Positions 17,134-25,896 of a stretch of 50,061 nucleotides of DNA are shown here, piece after piece. The DNA comes from Candidatus Zhuqueibacterota bacterium (lineage in GTDB: Bacteria; Zhuqueibacterota; Zhuqueibacteria; Zhuqueibacterales; Geothermadaptataceae): NCBI GenBank assembly GCA_030950365.1, contig JAUZRQ010000092.1, positions 1-50,061 on the forward strand, in the 5' to 3' direction. The first letter of the stretch is position 1; every line of letters begins with the position of its first letter. The notes under the pieces are model-generated. The model did no database searches, was not told the origin of the DNA, and worked only from the letters and a program-made list of their open reading frames with translations. The translations under genes and the position numbers were made by a program.

Positions 17134-17393
17134 GTTTTTAAACAATACTGTTGCGCTTTCGGTCATCATAAAGGTGTGAGGCGGCTGACGGCTGGCGCAA
17201 TCGCCTGTTATGGAATACTCTGGATGGGGGATGCTACCATTTCAAGGCCCCTCAATTGGGGCACTGCAAGCCGTTATGACAAAAAGTTTCATAAGCTGAA
17301 TCGGCTGCCTCAATATGCATTTCTTTTTCGCTTGATTTTTAAAGAGATATTAGCAATATTATAAACTCCAAATAAACAAATTGGCCTGAAAAT
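17134..17393. other. Intergenic stretch without a convincing gene
   Basis: The stretch between the tRNA-Leu promoter and the DUF4416 gene contains a small hairpin, GCCCC-TCAATT-GGGGC at 17247-17262, with no T-tract, and a promoter-like pair near its right end. A 62-codon open frame from 17176 has no ribosome-binding site and no protein-like character. Confidence 0.6.
17332..17360 (+). promoter_or_regulatory. Possible sigma-70 promoter of the DUF4416-purM operon
   Basis: TTGATT at 17332-17337 is followed after 17 bases by AATATT at 17355-17360, in an AT-rich stretch that overlaps better-looking but less well spaced hexamers (TATTAT, TATAAA). It lies 33 bases before the first gene. Confidence 0.38.
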
Positions 17394-17927
17394 ATGGGAT
17401 TGCCGGGAAAGCTTGAGACGGCGGTATTGTTCGTTGCCGTAGCCTACCGCACAGAGCTGTCACGGCCGTGGATTCGCGAGCACATTTTGTCACAATTTGG
17501 TGAAATCTGGGATCAATCGCCGCCGTTTCTGTTTTCTTACAGCGACTATTACGAGCGAGAAATGGGCGCGCCATTGGAAAAACAGTTCGTGATTTACCGC
17601 GGACTGTACGCAGTTGAGAATGCCGTCACCACCAAATTGCAGGCCATCGAACTGGAGCAGGCCTACGCCCGAGAAGGTCGCCGCACCGTCAACATCGATC
17701 CGGGCTATTTGACCCTGGCCAAACTGGTGCTGACCACCACCAAAAATTACGACCACCGCATCCATATCGGACAGGGCATTTACGGCGATGTGCAATTGCG
17801 GTTTCGCAAAGGGCAGTTCGTTTTCAATCCATGGACGTATCCCGATTATCGGGACAACGAGCATTTAGCTTTTTTGTATCGCGCCAGGGAGTACTTACAC
17901 AAACTCATCCGGGAGCATGAAGCTTAA
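17394..17927 (+). CDS. DUF4416 family protein
   Basis: The 177-residue product matches the DUF4416 family in length and in its blocks: KLETAVLFVAVAYR at the start, FPFSYSDYYEREMG-like FLFSYSDYYEREMGAPL, the central RRTVNIDPGYLTLAKLVLTTTKNY, HRIHIGQGIYGDVQLRF, and the end WTYPDYRD. Some database entries call the family GTP-binding, but no nucleotide-binding P-loop is visible here, so I assign no activity. It overlaps purM by 11 bases, so the two are translated together. The first codons have no strong ribosome-binding site. Confidence 0.85.
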   Translation: MGLPGKLETAVLFVAVAYRTELSRPWIREHILSQFGEIWDQSPPFLFSYSDYYEREMGAPLEKQFVIYRGLYAVENAVTTKLQAIELEQAYAREGRRTVNIDPGYLTLAKLVLTTTKNYDHRIHIGQGIYGDVQLRFRKGQFVFNPWTYPDYRDNEHLAFLYRAREYLHKLIREHEA

Positions 17928-18945
17928 TTACAAAATCGCCGGCGTGGACATTGACGCCGCCGACGCAGCGGTGAAAAAAATCGCAGAGCTGAGCAAGCAG
18001 ACCCACCGTGATGGCGTGCTGGGCGGTATCGGCCATTTTGGGGCGTTCTTCTCGCTCGATGTTTCTAGATACAAAAATCCGGTGCTGGTGTCCAGCGTTG
18101 ATGGCGTGGGTACCAAAATCAAAATCGCCTGCGCGCTGGGCCAGTACCGCGGCATCGGACGCGATCTGGTCAACCACTGTGTAAACGATGTGATGTGCAG
18201 CGGCGCGGAGCCGTTGTATTTTCTGGATTATCTAGCTCTGGGCAAACTGGATGGCAAGGCGGTGCTGGAGCTGGCCACCGGGCTGGTTGAAGCCTGCAAA
18301 GAAAACGGCTGCGCGCTCATCGGCGGTGAAACGGCCGAAATGCCGGACATTTACCAGCCGGGGGAATTTGATATCGCCGGTACCCTGGTGGGCGTGGTTG
18401 AACGCGATGCCATCATCGACGGGAGCCGTATTGTGACCGGGGATGTGCTGCTGGGGCTGCCAAGCACGGGCCTGCACACCAACGGTTACACCCTGGCACG
18501 CCGCATCATCGAGCTGTCGCAGGATTCGGGTTACCACAAATATTACGACGAGCTGGGCTGTACCATCGGCGAGGCCCTGCTGGCCGAGCATCGGTCGTAC
18601 TATCCCATCGTTCGGGCGCTGAAGGATCATCCCGGCCTGCACGGCATCGCTCACATCACCGGCGGCGGCATTCTCGGCAATACGCGGCGCATTTTGCCGG
18701 ATGGCCTCGATATCGATGTGGATTGGGATAGCTGGCAGTGGCCGGCCATCTTTACTTTGCTGCAGCAGCTCGGCGATGTCGAGATCGATGAAATGCGCCG
18801 GGTGTTCAACCTTGGCGTCGGGCTGGTGCTGGTGGTGGCCGAGGAGCAGGCAGCGGAAATCGTTCGCATTTTAGAGCGGCTGGGTGAAAAGACCCTGACC
18901 GTCGGTCGGGTTGTTGAGGAAACAAGTGAACCAAAGGCGGGGTGA
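17917..18945 (+). CDS. purM: Phosphoribosylformylglycinamidine cyclo-ligase (AIR synthase)
   Basis: The enzyme converts FGAM and ATP to aminoimidazole ribonucleotide in purine synthesis. At 342 residues it has the usual length. It starts YKIAGVDIDAADAAVKKI (the family's Y-x-x-AGVD signature) and has the ATP-site segment SSVDGVGTKIKIA, VNDVMCSGAEPLYFLDYLA, GGETAEMPDIY and the C-terminal GGGILGNTRRILP. GGGAG just upstream, within the previous gene, is its ribosome-binding site. gpsA follows after three bases. Confidence 0.97.
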   Translation: MKLNYKIAGVDIDAADAAVKKIAELSKQTHRDGVLGGIGHFGAFFSLDVSRYKNPVLVSSVDGVGTKIKIACALGQYRGIGRDLVNHCVNDVMCSGAEPLYFLDYLALGKLDGKAVLELATGLVEACKENGCALIGGETAEMPDIYQPGEFDIAGTLVGVVERDAIIDGSRIVTGDVLLGLPSTGLHTNGYTLARRIIELSQDSGYHKYYDELGCTIGEALLAEHRSYYPIVRALKDHPGLHGIAHITGGGILGNTRRILPDGLDIDVDWDSWQWPAIFTLLQQLGDVEIDEMRRVFNLGVGLVLVVAEEQAAEIVRILERLGEKTLTVGRVVEETSEPKAG

Positions 18946-18948
18946 TCG

Positions 18949-19956
18949 GTGGCAGCCATAGGGATTATTGGCAGCGGTAGCTGGGGCACGGCCCTGGCGC
19001 TCACGCTGCTGAAAAATCACCACGAGGTGGTGCTGTATGGCCGACAGGCCATGCACGTTGACGAAATGCGCCGCAATCGCTACAATTTGAAGTACCTGCC
19101 CGGCATTCGTCTGCCCGATGAACTGGACATTACCCACGATCTCGAAAAAGCCACGCACAACAAAGACATTCTGGTACTCGCCGTGCCGTCGCATGCCTAC
19201 CGCGACGTGGCGCAACAGGTCAAACAGGCAATGGATCGTCGGCCGGCGCTGATCGTCAGCGTGACCAAGGGCATTGAAAACGAGACCCTTATGCGCATGG
19301 AAGAAATCACGCACGAGGTGTTCAGCGACCGGGAAGTGGATTTTGTGACGCTGAGCGGCCCCAGTCATGCGGAGGAAGTGGCACGAGATATTCCCACGGC
19401 GGTCGTGGCGGCCTCTCGCAGTTCGGAGGCAGCCCGGGCTGTGCAACAGGCTTTCATGAATCCCCAATTTCGCGTGTATTCCCATCACGATGTTACCGGC
19501 GTGGAACTGGGCGGCGCGCTGAAAAATGTCATTGCGGTGGCGGCCGGCATTTGCGATGGCGTCGGCTTTGGCGATAACACCAAGGCCGCGCTTATTACCC
19601 GCGGGCTGGCGGAGATCACGCGCCTGGGCGTAGCCATGGGCGCGGAGAAACTGACCTTCGCCGGACTGAGCGGCATGGGCGATCTGATTGTCACCTGTAT
19701 GAGCAAATACAGCCGCAACCGGTTTGTGGGCGAGCAGATCGGAAAAGGCAAAACGCTGCAACAGGTGCTGGACGGCATGGTGATGGTGGCCGAAGGCGTG
19801 CGCACCACCCGGTCGGCCTGCGCGCTGGCAGAAAAGTACCAGATCGAGATGCCCATTACCGAAAAAGTGTACCAGGTGTTGTTTGAAAAGAAATCGGCCC
19901 GGGAGGCGGTCACCGCGCTGATGACGCGGGAAGCGAAAGTGGAAAACTGGGGATAG
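18949..19956 (+). CDS. gpsA: NAD(P)-dependent glycerol-3-phosphate dehydrogenase
   Basis: The cytoplasmic enzyme reduces dihydroxyacetone phosphate to sn-glycerol-3-phosphate for phospholipid synthesis. The 335-residue protein opens with the dinucleotide-binding GIIGSGSWGTALA. It has the family blocks SVTKGIE, LSGPSHAEEVA, the catalytic-Lys region GVELGGALKNVIAVAAGICDG (key motif GGALKN), and LAGLSGMGDL-like FAGLSGMGDLIVTC. The start is GTG 18949, with GGGGTGA from the end of purM as ribosome-binding site. Confidence 0.97.
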   Translation: MAAIGIIGSGSWGTALALTLLKNHHEVVLYGRQAMHVDEMRRNRYNLKYLPGIRLPDELDITHDLEKATHNKDILVLAVPSHAYRDVAQQVKQAMDRRPALIVSVTKGIENETLMRMEEITHEVFSDREVDFVTLSGPSHAEEVARDIPTAVVAASRSSEAARAVQQAFMNPQFRVYSHHDVTGVELGGALKNVIAVAAGICDGVGFGDNTKAALITRGLAEITRLGVAMGAEKLTFAGLSGMGDLIVTCMSKYSRNRFVGEQIGKGKTLQQVLDGMVMVAEGVRTTRSACALAEKYQIEMPITEKVYQVLFEKKSAREAVTALMTREAKVENWG

Positions 19957-19959
19957 CTC

Positions 19960-20796
19960 ATGATCAAGTCCATTCTATTGTCGGTCGATGGCTCGATTTA
20001 CACGGAAGCCGTGCTGCGCAACGGCATTCATCTGGCCAAAGCGCTGGAGGCGCGCTTGCGCGTGCTGTCGGTCATCGACGTGCGCACATTTGAATGGGCC
20101 ATGTCCCTTGGCGCGGACGGATTCGTGCCCGTGATACCGTCGAGCGCCTATCTGGAAGAGAGCCGCAAATTGCACGAGGAGAAAGCACAAGCGGTTCTTG
20201 AAAAGAGCCGCGAGATTTTGCAGCAGGAAAATGTGGCTTTTGAACTGGAAAAAGCCAGCGGTTCGCCGATCGATGTGATTTGCGAGCAGGCCCGCACCGT
20301 GGATTTGATCATCATGGGCGCCCGCGGCGAATTCGCCCGCTGGGAAAGCAAAATGATCGGCGCCACGCTGGAGGCCGTCAGCCGACAGGTGAACAAACCG
20401 ATTTTGATCGTCAGCAAGGAATTTAAGCCGTTTACCAAAATCCTTGCCGCCTACGACGGCAGTCCCACCGCTAACAAGGCGCTGGGACTGGCCGGCTATT
20501 TTGCCAACAAATTGTCATTGCCGGTCATTGTGCTGACGGTTTCGAACAAAGGTGAAGAAGCCAGGCAAATTCTGGAAGAGGGGGTCAAATACGTATCCAG
20601 TTATGATGTCACTGTCCACGGCGAGCACGTCAGAGGCACGCCACACCAGATGATTTGCGAGTACGCGCACGACCACGATGTGGATTTGATTATCATGGGC
20701 GCGTATGGTGGATCGCGCATCAAAGAAACCATTCTGGGCAGCACCACCGAGTCGGTCATGCGGAAATCGCGGGTGCCCGTGCTGTTGGCAAAATAG
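19960..20796 (+). CDS. Universal stress protein with two UspA domains
   Basis: The 278-residue protein is a fused pair of Usp domains, about residues 1-148 and 150-278. The second has a canonical ATP-binding signature, IIMGAYGGSRIKETILGSTT. The first is partly altered (IIMGARGEFARWESKMIG followed by A-T instead of S-T), so only one domain may bind nucleotide well. Such tandem Usp proteins are thought to act in stress survival; the exact partner is unknown. GGGGAT upstream gives a ribosome-binding site. It starts three bases after gpsA and belongs to the same transcription unit. Confidence 0.9.
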   Translation: MIKSILLSVDGSIYTEAVLRNGIHLAKALEARLRVLSVIDVRTFEWAMSLGADGFVPVIPSSAYLEESRKLHEEKAQAVLEKSREILQQENVAFELEKASGSPIDVICEQARTVDLIIMGARGEFARWESKMIGATLEAVSRQVNKPILIVSKEFKPFTKILAAYDGSPTANKALGLAGYFANKLSLPVIVLTVSNKGEEARQILEEGVKYVSSYDVTVHGEHVRGTPHQMICEYAHDHDVDLIIMGAYGGSRIKETILGSTTESVMRKSRVPVLLAK

Positions 20797-20873
20797 CGAA
20801 ACAGATGAAGAGCTCTAACAGATAGCGAATGCAACCATGCAGCAAACATCAACAGAAGAGGATGGAACTCATC

Positions 20874-22187
20874 ATGCTTTCAAGCTACATTAACCGGGAA
20901 AAGGTTTACGTCGAGGATATTGCAAAGTACGAAGGTCAGAAGATAACGCTTTATGGCTGGTTGTACAATAAGCGGCTGAAAGGCAAGCTGGCATTTCTGC
21001 TGTTGCGCGATGGAACTGGCATTATCCAGTGCGTGATGAGCGTGGCCGATGTGGGCGAGGCGATTTTTCAACGTGCCGAAGAAGTGACGCAGGAATCGTC
21101 CATTGTGATAACCGGCCAGGTGCGGGCGGATCAGCGCGCGCCGGGCGGCTACGAGATCCTCGCCGAGGATTTGCAAATCGTGCATCTGGCGAAGGATTAT
21201 CCCATCACCCCGAAAGAGCACGGCACCACGTTTTTGATGGATCATCGCCACCTGTGGCTGCGCTCGCGCAAGCAAAATGCCATATTGCGCATCCGACACA
21301 CCATCATTCAATCCATTCGCGATTTTTTCGATCAGCAAAAATTCGTGCTCATCGATGCGCCCATTTTTACGCCGGCCGCCTGCGAAGGTACCACGACCCT
21401 GTTCGAAACCGATTATTTCGACACCAAAGCCTATTTGACCCAGAGCGGTCAGCTTTATATGGAAGCCGCGGCCATGGCTTTTGGCAAGGTGTACTGCTTT
21501 GGCCCCACTTTCCGCGCTGAAAAATCAAAAACGCGCCGACATCTGACTGAATTCTGGATGGTCGAGCCGGAAGTGGCTTATATGGATCTGAACGGCGCCA
21601 TGGAGCTGGCGGAAAATCTGGTGGCCTACATTGTCGAGCGCGTGCTGGACAAGCATCAAGAGCAATTCAAAGTAATCGAACGCGATACCAGCAAGCTCGA
21701 GACCATCAAAACGCCGTTTCCGCGCATTCATTATGATGAAGCCGCAAAAATTCTGAAAGAGGCCGGATCGGAGTTCGTTTATGGCGATGATTTCGGCGGC
21801 GGCGATGAAACGATCATTTCCAATCAATTCGATCGTCCGGTGATGGTGCACCGCTATCCGGCCGAGGTAAAAGCGTTTTACATGAAAAACGATCCGGAGG
21901 ATCAGAGCCGCGCCCTGTGTGTCGACATGCTGGCGCCTGAAGGTTATGGCGAAATCATCGGCGGCGGCCAGCGCGAGGATGATTACGATACCCTGATCGA
22001 GAAAATCAAAAAGCACAACCTGCCACAATCGGCGTTCGAATGGTATCTCGATTTGCGGCGCTACGGTTCCGTGCCGCACGCCGGATTCGGGCTGGGCATC
22101 GAGCGCACCGTGGCCTGGATTTGCGGGCTGCACCATGTGCGCGAGACCATCCCGTTTCCGCGGCTCATGCATCGGCTTTATCCGTGA
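20874..22187 (+). CDS. asnS: Asparaginyl-tRNA synthetase
   Basis: This class II aminoacyl-tRNA synthetase charges tRNA-Asn. An N-terminal OB-fold anticodon-binding domain ([20 protein letters not shown]) precedes the catalytic core. Motif 2 is [20 protein letters not shown] and motif 3 is [16 protein letters not shown]. The sequence [19 protein letters not shown] and [11 protein letters not shown] favour AsnS over AspS. Using ATG 20874 gives 437 residues, close to the length of compact bacterial AsnS. In-frame ATGs at 20829 and 20862 are possible but add a tail with no clear homology ([13 protein letters not shown]). Confidence 0.93.
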   Translation: MLSSYINREKVYVEDIAKYEGQKITLYGWLYNKRLKGKLAFLLLRDGTGIIQCVMSVADVGEAIFQRAEEVTQESSIVITGQVRADQRAPGGYEILAEDLQIVHLAKDYPITPKEHGTTFLMDHRHLWLRSRKQNAILRIRHTIIQSIRDFFDQQKFVLIDAPIFTPAACEGTTTLFETDYFDTKAYLTQSGQLYMEAAAMAFGKVYCFGPTFRAEKSKTRRHLTEFWMVEPEVAYMDLNGAMELAENLVAYIVERVLDKHQEQFKVIERDTSKLETIKTPFPRIHYDEAAKILKEAGSEFVYGDDFGGGDETIISNQFDRPVMVHRYPAEVKAFYMKNDPEDQSRALCVDMLAPEGYGEIIGGGQREDDYDTLIEKIKKHNLPQSAFEWYLDLRRYGSVPHAGFGLGIERTVAWICGLHHVRETIPFPRLMHRLYP

Positions 22188-22196
22188 GGCAAAACC

Positions 22197-22664
22197 ATGG
22201 CCAGCCGAAAGCCCATCATCGGAGTAATTGGTGGCGGCGCGGTGAACCGGCGCATCTATAAACTGGCTTATGAAGTTGGCCGAGAAATCGCCGTCCGTGG
22301 CGCGATTCTGGTCAGCGGCGGGCTGGGCGGCGTGATGGAAGCCGCTTCGCACGGCGCCAGCGAAGCCGGGGGCCTGGTGTTGGGCATTTTGCCCGGATTT
22401 TCGGCCAGTGAAGCCAATGACTGGGTGGATGTCTCCATTGTTACGGGGATGAGCGAAGCACGCAATGTCATCATCGCGCGCACGGCCGACGCGCTGATTG
22501 CCGTGGACGGCGAGTTCGGTACGTTGAGCGAAATCGCGTTTGGCCTCCGCTTCGGCAAGCCGGTAATTGGCCTGGAAACCTGGGAGGTATCCCCGGAAAT
22601 TGTTAAGGCGCGATCGCCAAAAGATGCTGTGGAGATTGCTATTAAACACATATTGGGACGATGA
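22197..22664 (+). CDS. TIGR00725/LOG-like Rossmann protein
   Basis: The 155-residue protein has the fold of the lysine-decarboxylase-like (LOG) and molybdenum-cofactor carrier families. GVIGGGAVNRRIYKLAYEVG opens the nucleotide-binding sheet, VSGGLGGVMEAASHGASEAG forms the first loop, and the usual P-G-G-x-G-T-x-x-E motif is altered to DGEFGTLSEI. Because of that change a cytokinin-type phosphoribohydrolase activity is doubtful. Function is unassigned. TGAGG upstream supports ATG 22197. It overlaps acyP by four bases (ATGA). Confidence 0.85.
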   Translation: MASRKPIIGVIGGGAVNRRIYKLAYEVGREIAVRGAILVSGGLGGVMEAASHGASEAGGLVLGILPGFSASEANDWVDVSIVTGMSEARNVIIARTADALIAVDGEFGTLSEIAFGLRFGKPVIGLETWEVSPEIVKARSPKDAVEIAIKHILGR

Positions 22665-22933
22665 AAACGCTGCACATCCTGGTTTCTGGAATTGTTCAGG
22701 GAGTCGGATTTCGTTATTTCGTTTATAAAACCGCGCTGCGGCTGGATATCAAGGGGTGGGTGCGCAACCTTCCCGATGGCCGGGTGGAGGTGATGGCGCA
22801 GGGCAGAGATTCCGCATTGCGAGAGTTTGTAAAGCAGTTGCGGATTGGCTCGCGTTTCGCCACGGTGAAAAGCGTCCGCGTAGAAGAAAAACCCGACGAA
22901 CCGGAATATGATCAGTTTGATATCACCTATTAA
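22661..22933 (+). CDS. acyP: Acylphosphatase
   Basis: The 90-residue enzyme hydrolyses acyl phosphates. The catalytic Arg sits in VQGVGFRYFV and the catalytic Asn in KGWVRNLPDGRVEVMAQG, both canonical, and the total length is that of the family. The start overlaps the preceding stop by four bases, which indicates translational coupling. Confidence 0.95.
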   Translation: MKTLHILVSGIVQGVGFRYFVYKTALRLDIKGWVRNLPDGRVEVMAQGRDSALREFVKQLRIGSRFATVKSVRVEEKPDEPEYDQFDITY

Positions 22934-22951
22934 ACTGCAGGAGGAACCACT

Positions 22952-23473
22952 TTGCAGGACCTTGCGCGCTACATTCGTACCGTGCCGGATTTTCCCAAGG
23001 CCGGGATTCAATTCAAGGATATTACCACTTTGTTGAAAGACCCTGAGGCGTTCCGCCGCAGCCTGGATGCCATGAAGGCGCGCTTTCAGGAACCGGTTGA
23101 TGTGATTGTGGGCATCGAATCGCGCGGATTTATCTTCGGAGGGGCACTGGCCGCGAGCTATGGTGCAGGATTCGTACCGGCCCGCAAGCAGGGAAAGCTG
23201 CCGGCCGAAGTCGAGCAGGAGACGTACGAACTCGAATATGGCGCCGATCAACTAGAAATCCACAAAGACGCCATCCGCCCAGGACAAAAGGTGCTGATCG
23301 TGGACGACCTGCTGGCCACTGGCGGCACCGCGGCGGCAACGGCTCGCCTGGTGAAAAAGCTCGGCGGCGACATTGTTGGTCTATTGTTTTTGATCGAACT
23401 TACCTTTCTGAACGGCCGGGAAAAGCTAAAAGATTTTCGAGTGGAATCGATCATTCAGTACGCTGAAGAGTAG
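22952..23473 (+). CDS. apt: Adenine phosphoribosyltransferase
   Basis: The cytoplasmic purine-salvage enzyme joins adenine to PRPP to make AMP. The 173-residue protein has the N-terminal [20 protein letters not shown], the dimer/loop segment [15 protein letters not shown], the RKQGKLPAE loop and the PRPP-binding signature [17 protein letters not shown]. The start codon is TTG, chosen because a perfect AGGAGG lies 9 bases upstream and the family N-terminus begins there. It closes the operon; a tRNA with its own promoter follows. Confidence 0.96.
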   Translation: MQDLARYIRTVPDFPKAGIQFKDITTLLKDPEAFRRSLDAMKARFQEPVDVIVGIESRGFIFGGALAASYGAGFVPARKQGKLPAEVEQETYELEYGADQLEIHKDAIRPGQKVLIVDDLLATGGTAAATARLVKKLGGDIVGLLFLIELTFLNGREKLKDFRVESIIQYAEE

Positions 23474-23510
23474 GCATCCAAAGCGGGTGAACGCCTATGT
23501 TATAAATTGC

Positions 23511-23539
23511 TTGCTTTCCTGATTCCCGCCGTGTATATT
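23511..23539 (+). promoter_or_regulatory. Sigma-70 promoter of tRNA-Arg
   Basis: TTGCTT at 23511-23516, a 17-base spacer, and TATATT at 23534-23539, ending 14 bases before the tRNA. The -10 hexamer and spacer length are the same as in the tRNA-Leu promoter. Confidence 0.75.
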
Positions 23540-23553
23540 TAAAATTTGGTGAT

Positions 23554-23628
23554 GCCCCTATAGCTCAGTATGGATAGAGCAGCGGTTTCCTAAACCGTGT
23601 GTCGCAGGTTCGAGTCCTGCTAGGGGCG
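23554..23628 (+). tRNA. tRNA-Arg (CCT)
   Basis: The 75-base cloverleaf has an acceptor GCCCCTA pairing with TAGGGGC, and an anticodon stem-loop GCGGT-TTCCTAA-ACCGT giving anticodon CCT, which reads AGG. The T arm is GCAGGTTCGAGTCCTGC. The 3' CCA is not encoded. It marks the change from GC-rich housekeeping genes to an AT-richer accessory region. Confidence 0.95.
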
Positions 23629-23918
23629 CAAGGATCTTTTGTTTTATCTCATTTTCCAGGAACCTATTCCGGCACCGAAACGACCGGGGCTTCGCGTCGC
23701 AATCACATTTTCTAACAGAGGGCATAGGGGGAGGGAACTTCTGAAGATTTATCTCTCATTTTCCATAGATTCAAAGCCGGGGGGCAACATCATTCCCTGC
23801 TCGACACCGCAATTTTATGCCAAATGCGATGAAGGAATTTGAATGAAACGGCTTGCAGCAATGTGATGCGAGTTTAATGTGGTTCTACTTAAACTCTCTT
23901 TGCAATTGAGACGAGGCA
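23629..23918. other. Intergenic stretch before the PAS pseudogene
   Basis: About 290 bases with no convincing gene. Contents seen: an imperfect direct repeat TTTATCTC-ATTTTCCA at 23643-23658 and 23748-23765, and a purine run TAGGGGGAGGG at 23725-23735 that recurs in other gaps of this region. A 67-codon open frame from 23639 crosses these repeats and looks non-coding. Confidence 0.5.
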
Positions 23919-24839
23919 TTGGGGCGAATATTGGAACATACGAAAAATAAGTTTGCCTACCGGATTCGCATAAATGCTTACCGGCTTGGCCAACTGATAG
24001 TAGGCTGTCCTGGGTCGGTTGCGCAATGGAATGATCTGTCCTTTGTATTCGTATTTCTTGAGGAAAACGGGCAAATTTTTAAGGCCAATACGGCTTTTCT
24101 GGAATTGTTGACATGGAACAAAGAGCCTATCTGGTCGGATTCCATTTTTGATTTGTTTATTACGGCATTGAAAAACTACTCTCGGCAATGCCCTGGACAA
24201 GTGCACCCGGCAAGCAAATCAAACACAGCAATTGCCCCTCAGAATGAAGTATTCTCGTCAACGATTTCTTTATGTTACAGTTAAAGCATGCGATTTTTCG
24301 GGGCCAAAGCCACTGATATTTTCAATCATTTTCGTTCCGCATGAAGCGCTTTTGCCCTCTAAACTATTAAAGAATTTATCTAACACATTCAAACTGTTCG
24401 CCAATGAAAGGATTTGTCATGTCCTGATCCACCGAGAGCGAAAAATTCTGGAGTGCCAGAAAAGCACTCAGCCTATTTGGGGTTTTGCAGTTGAATATTT
24501 GAGTTAGGAATGGATTTTTTTTAATTATTTGCAGAACCTCTTGAAGGATGGCAAATCTGGTTGAATTTGAAATCGGTTCAATCATTCAAAGAGGCTGTTC
24601 ACATCGCACGCAAGGATGCCGAAGCAATTCCCCTTCACCTGATCGCGTAGGCATTACCACTCTCCTCTGGAACGGAGAATTATTATCTATTGACTTTTTT
24701 TGACTTTTACTGGCTCGATGCATTTCGACAGGAGGTGCGCGCCTCAACAAAATCTTTTTCCCGATTGTTAAAGCCATTTTCGCAGGCCATTAGCACTATA
24801 GCCGATTTTACAGCTTCGGAGTGCCGAAATGAGCAATAA
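23919..24839 (+). pseudogene. Decayed PAS-domain sensor gene
   Basis: Three fragments in two frames reconstruct one protein. Frame A from 23919 gives a PAS start (FLEENGQIFKANTAFLELL). Frame B, about 24240-24507, continues (KPLIFSIIFVP) and opens a second PAS (VLIHRERKILECQKSTQPIW), ending in TAG at 24505. Past that stop, frame B still reads EWIFFNYLQNLL. Back in frame A, from about 24530, the rest of the PAS is clear (GWQIWLNLKSVQSFKEAVH, then ALPLSSGTENYYLLTFFDFY, then RQEV), with a TAG at 24648 and final TAA at 24837. The 3' end would overlap the next kinase gene by 11 bases, as an operon partner would. So at least two frameshifts and two stops disable it. It had no kinase domain; its partner was probably the adjacent kinase. 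Confidence 0.8.
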
Positions 24840-25896
24840 GGTTACCATAGAGCAGCTTCAATATCGATTCTTTTTAGAGAAGTTACGAACATCAGTGTAT
24901 CCCATTATTATCGTTAAAGATCATTCAATCCGATTCGCTAATGAAGCATTTGAATGCCTTTTCCCAAACCGATCAGACGGTCTAAAAGTAGATGAATTTT
25001 TCCAGGAGCTCATAGAACATATTCAATTTAAACCGAATCTTTCCACACTTATAAAGGCGAGCGATCTGCCAATACGAGGGAAGGCAACGGTTTTCGAGAA
25101 TGGTCGACTATTGTCATACGATCTTTTTGTATTTCCTGTAGGTTACACTGGCCTCAACGAGCGAATGTTCTGGTTTATCCCATCGCAATGCCACTGTAGT
25201 TCCGAAATATCCAACGATCAGCTCGAACGGCTTGCTTCGCTAGGTCAGATTTCTACCATCATTGCCCATGAGATTCGCAATCCACTCGGATCGATTCGGC
25301 TGAATTTGCAGTATCTTTCACAGCGGATTGCCATCCCTGAAGCCTATAAAAAGACTTTTAAAGATATTGAGATGGGCATTTACCGGATCGAAAAAGTGAT
25401 CCAGAGCATTTTGGATTATACCCGCCCGCAAACGCCAGAATTTCAGCCGATCTGTTTGCATGAGGTTTTGAATAGTCGAATTATAGCTTTTCAAAATGAA
25501 TTGAACTGCTCGGGGATTTCGCTGCGTGCTGAGTTAGGCGCCGAGCGAACGCATATTTTGGGGGATCCCAATATGCTCGATCGCGTTTTCGCTAATTTAA
25601 TGTCTAACGCATACGAAGCCATCGATCATCAGGGATCGATTGAAATCACAACTGGAAACCAAAATCAACAAATCTGGATAAAAATCCGTGACACTGGCCG
25701 GGGAATCCTGCCAGAAATATTGCCCAAAATCTACGATCCGTTTTTTACAGCCAAGTCCGAAGGCGTGGGCATTGGACTGGCCATTGTTAAGCGTATCCTG
25801 GACCTTCATCGAGCCGAAATTCAAGTGGAAAGCCGTGTCGGCAACGGTACGACGTTTCTATTGAAGTTTTCTGTAATTGATTCGGGGGAATCATGA
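24829..25896 (+). CDS. PAS-domain sensor histidine kinase (cytoplasmic, NtrB-like)
   Basis: The 355-residue kinase has no transmembrane segment, so it senses a cytoplasmic signal. A degenerate PAS domain (IIIVKDHSIRFANEAFECLF, about residues 25-45) precedes the dimerisation helix with the phosphorylated His at about H147 (IIAHEIRNPLGSIRLNLQYL). An ATPase domain follows with N box LMSNAYEAIDHQG, G1 IRDTGRGI, F box DPFFTAKSEG and G2 VGIGLAIVKRI. GGAGTG upstream of ATG 24829 is the ribosome-binding site. The next gene starts inside its stop codon (ATGA), so it is the cognate kinase of the NtrC-like regulator. Confidence 0.93.
   Translation: MSNKVTIEQLQYRFFLEKLRTSVYPIIIVKDHSIRFANEAFECLFPNRSDGLKVDEFFQELIEHIQFKPNLSTLIKASDLPIRGKATVFENGRLLSYDLFVFPVGYTGLNERMFWFIPSQCHCSSEISNDQLERLASLGQISTIIAHEIRNPLGSIRLNLQYLSQRIAIPEAYKKTFKDIEMGIYRIEKVIQSILDYTRPQTPEFQPICLHEVLNSRIIAFQNELNCSGISLRAELGAERTHILGDPNMLDRVFANLMSNAYEAIDHQGSIEITTGNQNQQIWIKIRDTGRGILPEILPKIYDPFFTAKSEGVGIGLAIVKRILDLHRAEIQVESRVGNGTTFLLKFSVIDSGES

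Noticed and set aside
17176-17364. 62-codon open frame on the + strand after tRNA-Leu
   Set aside because: No ribosome-binding site, no family resemblance, and it overlaps a hairpin and a promoter-like site. It reads as chance.
23725-23810. Possible cyclic-di-GMP (GEMM-type) riboswitch in the gap after tRNA-Arg
   Set aside because: Only isolated G-rich and CAAAG-like words match. The paired elements and tetraloop receptor of the class are not found.
23639-23842. 67-codon open frame after tRNA-Arg
   Set aside because: It runs through a direct repeat and a purine run, and has no protein-like blocks or ribosome-binding site.
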